From Carposina sasakii (lineage: Eukaryota; Arthropoda; Insecta; Lepidoptera; Carposinidae): a DNA stretch of 64,000 nucleotides. The notes under the pieces were generated by a model, which saw only the letters and a program-made list of their open reading frames with translations, did not search any database and was not told the DNA's origin. The stretch lies in assembly GCA_014607495.2 (NCBI GenBank), contig CP053156.1:3410001-3474000 (forward strand). The letters run 5' to 3'. Below, in pieces: positions 58,195 through 64,000 of this stretch; the stretch's first letter is position 1; each line of letters opens with the position of its first letter. A program made the translations under genes and the position numbers.

Positions 58195-58425
58195 TTCATG
58201 GATCAATGTGTTAGAATCTAACATAAAGGTTTTATGTAATTTGTATATCGCATAGCAGGCCACATTGATTTTGTTTTATTGTTTTTTATTCTTTTTTCTA
58301 TATTTAAATTATTTTTTACTACTAATTGAATTCTCGGCAATGAAAATACAGTCCACTAATTTTACCATTATGAATGTAGTATTTATTTAATTACTAGTGT
58401 CTAAGCCGACAGAATGAATATGATT
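58195..58425 (-). repeat. Repeat with inverted partner at 53.1-53.3 kb
   Basis: It is the reverse complement of 53123-53340, with small indels (for example TTTGTATATCGCATAGC against GCTATGCCATAAATT). Confidence 0.65.
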
Positions 58426-59616
58426 AGTGAATATCGCATCGTATTCGTAACAACGTAGCATAGTCTCTGTTGGAAAAGCAGCCTTTGTATTGTGCCATAG
58501 CGAAACATTACCGTCTATCCCATTATCCCTTGCTTTAGTTATGCGAGTAACCAACATTATTGACTGCAATGCTATTCCGACCTTCTCTATCACCTTGAGA
58601 GTGAGCAAGATGTAAACAATGTTTAGCTACATTCTGAAAATACGGAGCTATCTCACCTTGATTGACAACATGTTTGCTTACATAGCGCGCGTCTGTAGAT
58701 GTTGTCATAAATAGAGTGCGCGCCATTGATATTATAACAATAGATAGGTTTTTTCATGGTACTCGTAAATCACGATGATGAAAAACGCTGAACATTTAAT
58801 TATTGAACATTAAGTTCTTATGACTTTATGTACACTTTCAAAGGTAACTAAGTATGTAACTATGATACTTATTACTTATGTAATTTAAAAAAAACCTATT
58901 TAAACTATATTACTCTATCTTTAGGGAGAATACAAGTACTGATTCAGTTTTCATAAGGAATATCGCAATATTATGAAAACCCAACCGCAATGCGTATAAA
59001 TAAGATAGCACCGAGAATAGCACTACGAGTATCAGCTGTGCAATTTCCGACAAATTAAAATTGAGCTAATTGGCCAGATCAATTGTCTTTAATAAGATCG
59101 TATAGTAAGTAACATGTCTAACGTGCTTTTAACATCGTTGGTACGCATGGTTTTACACAAACACTATAAAGTTGAAATATTTTCGTTGTTTTAGGTACAT
59201 ACATACTATATTTTGTAACGGTTCATTGTACGCTTACTCTAAGTGTATGTTAATATATTAGGTTATATAATGTTAGGTTAGGTTCCTTTGTCCTGTTGTT
59301 ACGTGCATTTTCATAATAAAACGGCTAAACTTATTTTATATAAAATAAGCATAAATGTATGTATGCTGGTTTATACTGCCATATCTGTAGTATAAAATTA
59401 TTAATAATTTTATACTACATTAATTAATAATATCTGTAGTAAAAAAAGACCGTAGTTTATATAACTTTTTAGAATAGGTTCAGTACGTCTCGCTCAATTC
59501 GTAGGTAAATTATGTACATAGGAATTTTTTATAACTTTCTCTTCACTAAAAGATACAAAATTAGAAAAACACTGCACATTATTTTACATAATGCTATTCG
59601 TCATCCGAGTTAAGTG
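58426..59616. repeat. AT-rich DNA with a perfect palindrome
   Basis: 59386-59419 is a perfect 34-bp palindrome (TGTAGTATAAAATTATT and its complement). 59330-59349 (CTTATTTTATATAAAATAAG) is another. No gene was recognised. Confidence 0.6.
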
Positions 59617-59710
59617 ACCCGATAGCTCAGTTGGTTAGAGCGATGCACGGAATGCGAGAGGTCGTGATTCAATTCTCACTCGGGTGAAAAAAAAACATTT
59701 TCTTATTAAT
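59617..59710 (+). repeat. tRNA-derived SINE head, copy 1 of 2
   Basis: GACCCG, TAGCTCAGTTGGTTAGAGC (A box and D arm), then a degenerate T arm (GATTCAATTCTC) and TCGGGT. The acceptor stem pairs but the anticodon loop lacks the usual U33, so it is not called a functional tRNA. CGTCATCCGAGT precedes both this and the next copy. Confidence 0.65.
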
Positions 59711-59944
59711 ATTTATAATAATGCTATTATATAAGATATATATACTATATAAGATAAATTTATAAAAATACTTCTCCATTAATATAATCCGTTAGGATAT
59801 GGTTGATCGTTTCATCTTTAAACATTGTGCTGAGGGATTCATCTTTGTTTGCCGAGATTTGGCTAGTGTATAGCTATCGGGATGAAAAATAACGTTGCCA
59901 ATATATAATTTAGAAAAGAGATGGTAAAATTCGTCATCCGAGTA

Positions 59945-60050
59945 ATTGACCCGGTAGCTTAGTGGTTAGAGCGGCTGGCACGGTTTGCAGTGGTCGTGGG
60001 TTCGATTCCCACTCGGGTGAAGAATTTTTTCCATTTTCTTTATTAATAAT
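59945..60050 (+). repeat. tRNA-derived SINE head, copy 2 of 2
   Basis: GACCCGGTAGCTTAGTGG, TTAGAGC, then a perfect B box GGTTCGATTCC in a GTGGG/CCCAC arm and TCGGGTG. The tail TTTATAATAATGCTATT is shared with copy 1. It ends 80 bp before the 60130 exon. Confidence 0.7.
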
Positions 60051-60129
60051 TTTATAATAATGCTATTTCACAAAAACACAGCTTCACATCGTTAATTAGG
60101 CACCTATTAAGCATTCTTTATTCTTGTAG

Positions 60130-60362
60130 CAATGATGCGGCGAGGTTCGATGGCCCTGGCCGGAGGAGGGGAGCCACTTATCGTGGTGGAAGAAAGCGGG
60201 GCAGAGGAAGCGGAGTGTTACCAGTCGTACTCGCCACCCACCAGGGGGCTGTCCGTGGACACCGACTCCCCACCAGACCCCTACCATTTGTCCCCATGGA
60301 GGGACACTCGCAAACATTCCTTACCCACCCCATCTTGCACTACTGGACCAACCGCTAGTCAG
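60130..60362 (+). CDS. Unrecognised protein tail, internal exon
   Basis: This exon is 233 nt. TTCTTTATTCTTGTAG precedes it, and CAG|GTAAAA ends it in phase 0. The first two bases (CA) complete a codon begun upstream, so this is not a first exon unless the ATG at 60132 is used with a separate promoter. The 77 codons read MMRRGSMALAGGGEP, IVVEESGAEEAE, then a Ser/Pro-rich part (SPPTRGLSVDTDSPPDPYHL) and KHSLPTPS. RRGS and KHS are basophilic kinase-type sites and LPTPS-type sites suit Pro-directed kinases, by consensus only. The region is probably disordered. The next exon joins at 62150. Confidence 0.75.
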
Positions 60363-62149
60363 GTAAAACATTACAATAGTTCGCTAAAAATCTATATGTA
60401 ATTTATACAGCAGTTTTAAACTACGTATTATCAAACTTCTTTGGCAACACAAAACCGAGATCAGGGGGGATTATCATTACCATAGCGAAATGTTCTGATG
60501 ATGCTCTATGCTTATAGCTCCGATATAGAAACCATCCTTAAGAGTTCAAAATAATACCCAAGTATTATCAAGTAGGGTTGCCATCTCAAAACTTTGAAAA
60601 CCAGGATTTGAGGAAGAAATACCAGGACATTTAGATTTTTAAAAATAGGACTATACATGTGCGAGCCCAGTTACAATACGATTGGAGGGAGTTAGTGGCG
60701 TGCGAATTTCAAAACATAGGTCTTTAACACATTCAGTGCCGGTGACTACGTATTTGCTTTTTTTAGGCTTTCTAGAGGTGCCGCTGACGCTTATTTGCCC
60801 GATGTCGGCACCCTTAGAAAATCTGCCGACAGCGAATGTGTCAGGACTTTAAAACTCAGGACGATACTTAAAAGCTATCCAGGACAGCCCTAGACACCCC
60901 AACAGAAAACAGGACGGTTGGCAACCCTAAAGTAGTAGCTATTTCAAGATTCAGTATGATCAGTTCTGAGTTGCTATGAAATTCTCCATACAATCTGGGA
61001 AAATAAATATGAGATTTCGAGTCTCATAGGTTCTGTTATCATAGCATTTTGTTTAACATACCTCTTTAGTTACACCCTGTAGTACACAAGGTGCCTCTTG
61101 AGTGGGTTAATCTACTTATCTACTTAGCCGATATATTGAAAATGCATTAGTGATGATGTTATCACGGTTAATTAAGTCCCTTAAGGACTAATTTATCTGT
61201 ATACCGCTCCACAAGATCCTTTGTATCCCAGGGAATAGGTAAAAGTAATTTTCAATACTTGTTGCTTATAGATCTGTTATAGAAAGATGGAACGAATATT
61301 CTCCTTGGATATTCTTTTAACCGATTGAAATGAGCTAAATGGTTTTTGAGATATGTTTGAAGGAAAACCTCAATTCTATTATTTCGAAATATTTTCCTGA
61401 AACCAAATACAATATCTGCTATTCACTTAAGTCGTTGGTATATAATATTTTTTTTCGTCATAGTATATATATAGTGCGATGCCATTACGACATATAAAAC
61501 ACCACTTTCCTCGACAGCTTATATGTTTGTTTCTCCATAAAATATTGCGAAAGTTTATTTTATGGAGAGATCATTATCATCTTCCTGGAAAATTTCCAAG
61601 TCGTTTATAGATCCGGTTTGTTTTTGTATTGTCTAGCACGCAGCCCTAGAAGATACCGTTCGGCAGTAAAAAATTGGGAGCGAAACGTTTTTAATTATTG
61701 TATTATTCTAAAGTTTCAAGTATGTAAACAAGAAACAAATCGGCTCTGCTGTTTATGCGCTACGATGCCACAAACAGTATACACACAAAGGGGTCACACT
61801 TATAACACCCACCAGTTTTATGCGTCCACGGTAAAAAAATATGGAATAAAGGTTTGTTTGTCAATTAACATAATAGATCCCCAAAGAGCTCTAATAAGCT
61901 TTAAGTTGGTAGTACCAGTCTCGTACCTATAATGTAATCCTAATTATGTATTGCGCTGTTTTATACGCAAGCTTAGTCACCAACGCTCGCGCCGTGCTGA
62001 AATGTTTATACGTAAACTATACGTGCACTGCACAGACGTAGGCACGACCTTCCGACAAAAAGATCTCAATAATTTGTAGCTCCAAGTAGACTTTAGCTAG
62101 CAATATCATACACTGGATGTCCATCATGTTCGCTACATTTTGCCTCCAG
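60363..62149 (+). other. Intron of the right-hand gene
   Basis: 1.8 kb of AT-rich DNA. A decayed TACAGGATG-type MITE end is seen at about 60960-61080 (GAGATTTCGAGTCTCAT, then TTTAGTTACACCCTGTA). The 104-codon frame at 61618-61932 has no splice support. Confidence 0.6.
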
Positions 62150-62256
62150 GTCCGAAGGCTGTCAGAGCGAGGGGAGGGAGCAGCTCGAGAGGCTCGAGAA
62201 GCCGCCTTTCTGGCCACCTTGAGCCAGGCTCCACCACAACATCCTGGTGGTCGCAG
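62150..62256 (+). CDS. Unrecognised protein tail, internal exon
   Basis: This exon is 107 nt, between a TTTTGCCTCCAG acceptor and a GTAAGG donor. It starts in phase 0 and leaves two bases. It reads VRRLSERGEGAAREAREAAF, then LATLSQAPPQHPGGR. RRLS is a PKA-type consensus. The Ala/Glu/Arg middle could form a short helix. The two other frames are less protein-like, and the phase joins cleanly on both sides. Confidence 0.78.
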
Positions 62257-62364
62257 GTAAGGTTCCTTACTTTTTGTACGGGCAGACGAGTTTGGACGGT
62301 TCTTTTGCTAACATTGTAGACTTTCGATGAAGGTATAGGTCTCATGTGTATTTTTTTGTTCCAG

Positions 62365-62480
62365 ACATTCCGTAGTTACAATATCTAAGGTTCCACAAGC
62401 GCTCTTCGGCAGAGGGCGCCGTGAATCCATCGCAGCATTCCCAGCATTGGGCCGGCGCAGGGACTCCGGCTCTAAGAAAT
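62365..62480 (+). CDS. Unrecognised protein tail, internal exon
   Basis: This exon is 116 nt, with a TTTTTTTGTTCCAG acceptor and a GTGAGC donor. One base completes an Arg codon with the previous exon and one base is left. It reads HSVVTISKVPQALFGRGRRE, then SIAAFPALGRRRDSGSKK. With the preceding GGRR this gives RRHS, RRES and RRRDS, three basophilic kinase-type sites within about 35 residues. The hydrophobic VVTISKVPQALFG stretch is the least disordered-looking part and the best seed for a homology search. Confidence 0.8.
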
Positions 62481-62557
62481 GTGAGCAACTCAGCAATACT
62501 CAACATTACTGATCTCCTATTTCATGCCAAATTAGTGACGGCTACCTATATTTACAG

Positions 62558-63435
62558 GTCTCACAGCAATTGACACGTTGGGCAGCACGCACAACTTGCA
62601 GCTAGACATAATGGATGATATCGTCCAAGCTCGAAAGGTGCGCATGAGGATGTGGAACACGTCAAACGAACGAGTCTGCGAGGTGCAGCCGATGGACGAG
62701 CGCTCCCCTATGGGCGGGTCAGTCCGCTATACCAACCGCGGTCGACGGCACTCGGACTTCGTGGGCTCTCCCCTACCGCCTATACCCGCTCGTCGCAGGG
62801 CTTCCGAAATGCCTCCATTACCGCCCCCGATCCCACCACGTACGGGAGGCGTGGTCTGCACCGACACAGACCTTCATCTCATGCTCAACGCGCTCACTTC
62901 ATCCGCCACTGAAATAGACACCTGTGGCAAACCAGAACGTACGGGATCTAGACGCCTTGCCGACATGAGATCTAGTAGTTTCGACGCCTCAACGCTTCGC
63001 GACCAGCCTTTCGAGTCCGGTACTAAATGGTTTGCTCGACGACATCAGACTTTAGCAAACAAAAAGAAAGACACAGAGCCGAAAAAGAACAAAGTGACGT
63101 TCGCGCCCGATGCAAAGCAGGCACCCGGCGACGTAGCCGCCGTAGTATGGGATCGGCCTTCGGGGTCTGTTGTAGATGCGAGCGCACTAGGTAGCGCTAT
63201 TGAAGTATTCCTGAGGAAAAGCAACAATGCAGGAGAAATACCTACGTCGCCGGTCGCAAAGGATTTGCTGCCTAAAGTAAAGATCGAGGCTCCGCCGAGG
63301 TCCAGAGACGTGGCGGGTCCGAGCCGGCCCCCGGGACAGCAAGAGCGCTGGTGCGGTAGGCCCGATGATGAGGAGGCGGCTGCAGAAGGGTGCGATGCAA
63401 CTATTTGCACGACATTGAAAGATTTATTTGTGTAA
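62558..63435 (+). CDS. Unrecognised protein tail, last exon
   Basis: The exon begins after CCTATATTTACAG and ends at TAA (63433-63435). Two bases complete a Cys codon, and 291 codons follow. The start (TAIDTLGSTHNLQLDIMDDI, then VQARKVRMRMW) looks folded or helical. Then come two proline-rich SH3-type motifs (SPLPPIPARRR and PPLPPPIPPRTG), more RRxS-type sites (RRHSDF, RRRAS), a Lys-rich basic patch (NKKKDTEPKKNKVTFAP), and a C-terminus ending in L-F-V, which fits a class II PDZ ligand by consensus. No catalytic domain or membrane segment is visible. I suspect the cytoplasmic or scaffold tail of a larger protein, such as a channel, receptor or adaptor, but I do not recognise it. The codon usage is GC-rich. 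Confidence 0.85.
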
Positions 63436-63905
63436 ATAGCATGTCGAATATGTGTAATATGAATCTTGTAAATTACTAGTTTTCAAAACATTAGTTTTTC
63501 AAACGCGAGCGAGAGGCAGACGTGTCTTGAGATCGCGTGGCCGCGCGGCGCGTCGTGACTTCACGCAGTGCAGTATAGCTTGGCTCGGTCACGCGGCGTC
63601 GCGTGGCATACTTGTACTTTATGATCTTTCAATGTGATAGACAACGCGCCGGCGCCGGTCGTCTTGAGTCGACTCGCGACCGACGTCTGCGTGAAATTAT
63701 TTATAGAGTAAATTCTATTTTCATTGTAAATTTTTTGATATTAGAGATCAAATATTGACTTATTGTTAGATAGAGAATTATATTTGTGAAGACCGGGCGC
63801 GTGTTTCTACGCCGAGTGCAGCCCCCCGCGCGCCCGCCCCGCCCCCGTCTCGTTGGACATCTGTGTCTTGTAATCCAGTGTTACCATTAATAAATAATAA
63901 AACAA
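63436..63905 (+). other. 3' untranslated region with GC-rich blocks
   Basis: After the stop come AT-rich bases, then GC-rich tracts (63535-63600 and 63795-63850, such as CCGCGCGCCCGCCCCGCCCC), an unusual pattern in this AT-rich window. It ends at the polyadenylation signals. Confidence 0.6.
63889..63901 (+). promoter_or_regulatory. Double polyadenylation signal
   Basis: Two AATAAA hexamers, at 63889-63894 and 63896-63901, lie 454 bp after the stop codon. Cleavage would be expected 10-30 bp downstream. Confidence 0.65.
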
Positions 63906-64000
63906 TTAAACTTTGTCAAATAGCAGAAGATTTATTGAGACGTTCGTCGTCGGGAGAAACGTACGCTTAATAGAAGAAGTCGGCTACGAGTACTAGTCGT
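63906..64000. other. Downstream flank, nothing recognised
   Basis: Too short to interpret. It contains GTTCGTCGTCGGGAGAAACG. Confidence 0.3.

Noticed and set aside
59273..59285. Insect telomere repeat TTAGG
   Set aside because: Only two or three units occur (also at 34.9 and 42.5 kb), which is expected by chance and not a telomere array.
59617..60021. Two functional tRNA genes
   Set aside because: D and T arms are good, but the anticodon loops lack U33 and the anticodon stems do not pair. Shared tails show they are SINE heads.
63045..63410. 121-codon minus-strand reading frame
   Set aside because: Antisense shadow of the last exon of the right-hand gene.
1..64000. CRISPR array, bacterial operon or rRNA
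   Set aside because: No spaced direct repeats, ribosome binding sites or rRNA segments. Exon-intron structure and repeats are eukaryotic.

Overview
The window looks like nuclear DNA of a moth or butterfly (Lepidoptera). It is AT-rich, has small exons split by long introns, and is packed with repeat types I associate with lepidopteran genomes: 5'-truncated RTE-clade retrotransposon tails whose last codons read like GEAYVQQW, Helitron-type elements that start TCTATA and end CTAG between A and T, many short inverted-repeat elements (MITEs), a BEL/Pao retrotransposon fragment, a Penelope-like fragment and tRNA-derived SINE heads. No species is claimed and no searches were run.

Left gene (3.8-10.9 kb, + strand). 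Four exons whose reading phases join without conflict encode the C-terminal end of an ADAMTS or ADAMTS-like extracellular matrix protein: the rest of one thrombospondin type-1 repeat (TSR), two further TSRs and a terminal PLAC domain. Upstream exons lie outside the window. The 4.4-kb intron between the first two exons holds an RTE tail split by a MITE, a second RTE tail, a BEL/Pao piece, a long hairpin and another MITE that ends 108 bp before the exon.

Right gene (60.1-63.4 kb, + strand, probably starting much further left). Four well-supported exons encode a 443-residue C-terminal tail rich in Ser, Pro and Arg. It has at least six RRxS-like basophilic kinase sites, proline-rich SH3-type motifs and a C-terminal LFV. 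I do not recognise the protein. Weaker exon candidates on the same strand at 29.05, 29.23, 34.07, 42.08 and 50.90 kb can be chained in phase into it. The exon at 50.9 kb supplies exactly the one base the 60.1-kb exon needs.

Middle (11-60 kb). This is mostly intron or intergenic DNA with repeats. Exon-like stretches on the minus strand at 43.4 and 52.8 kb and a microexon-like stretch at 20.1 kb are recorded with low confidence. The most unusual structure is at the left end (0.7-2.0 kb): two apparently identical 526-bp arms in inverted orientation around a short ORF end resembling a Penelope-like (GIY-YIG) element, each arm carrying a sequence that folds as a hammerhead ribozyme. Other repeats of note are a 691-bp element with perfect 30-bp terminal inverted repeats and an 8-bp target duplication, an RTE copy with a twin-priming inversion, and a Helitron with an expanded internal tandem repeat.
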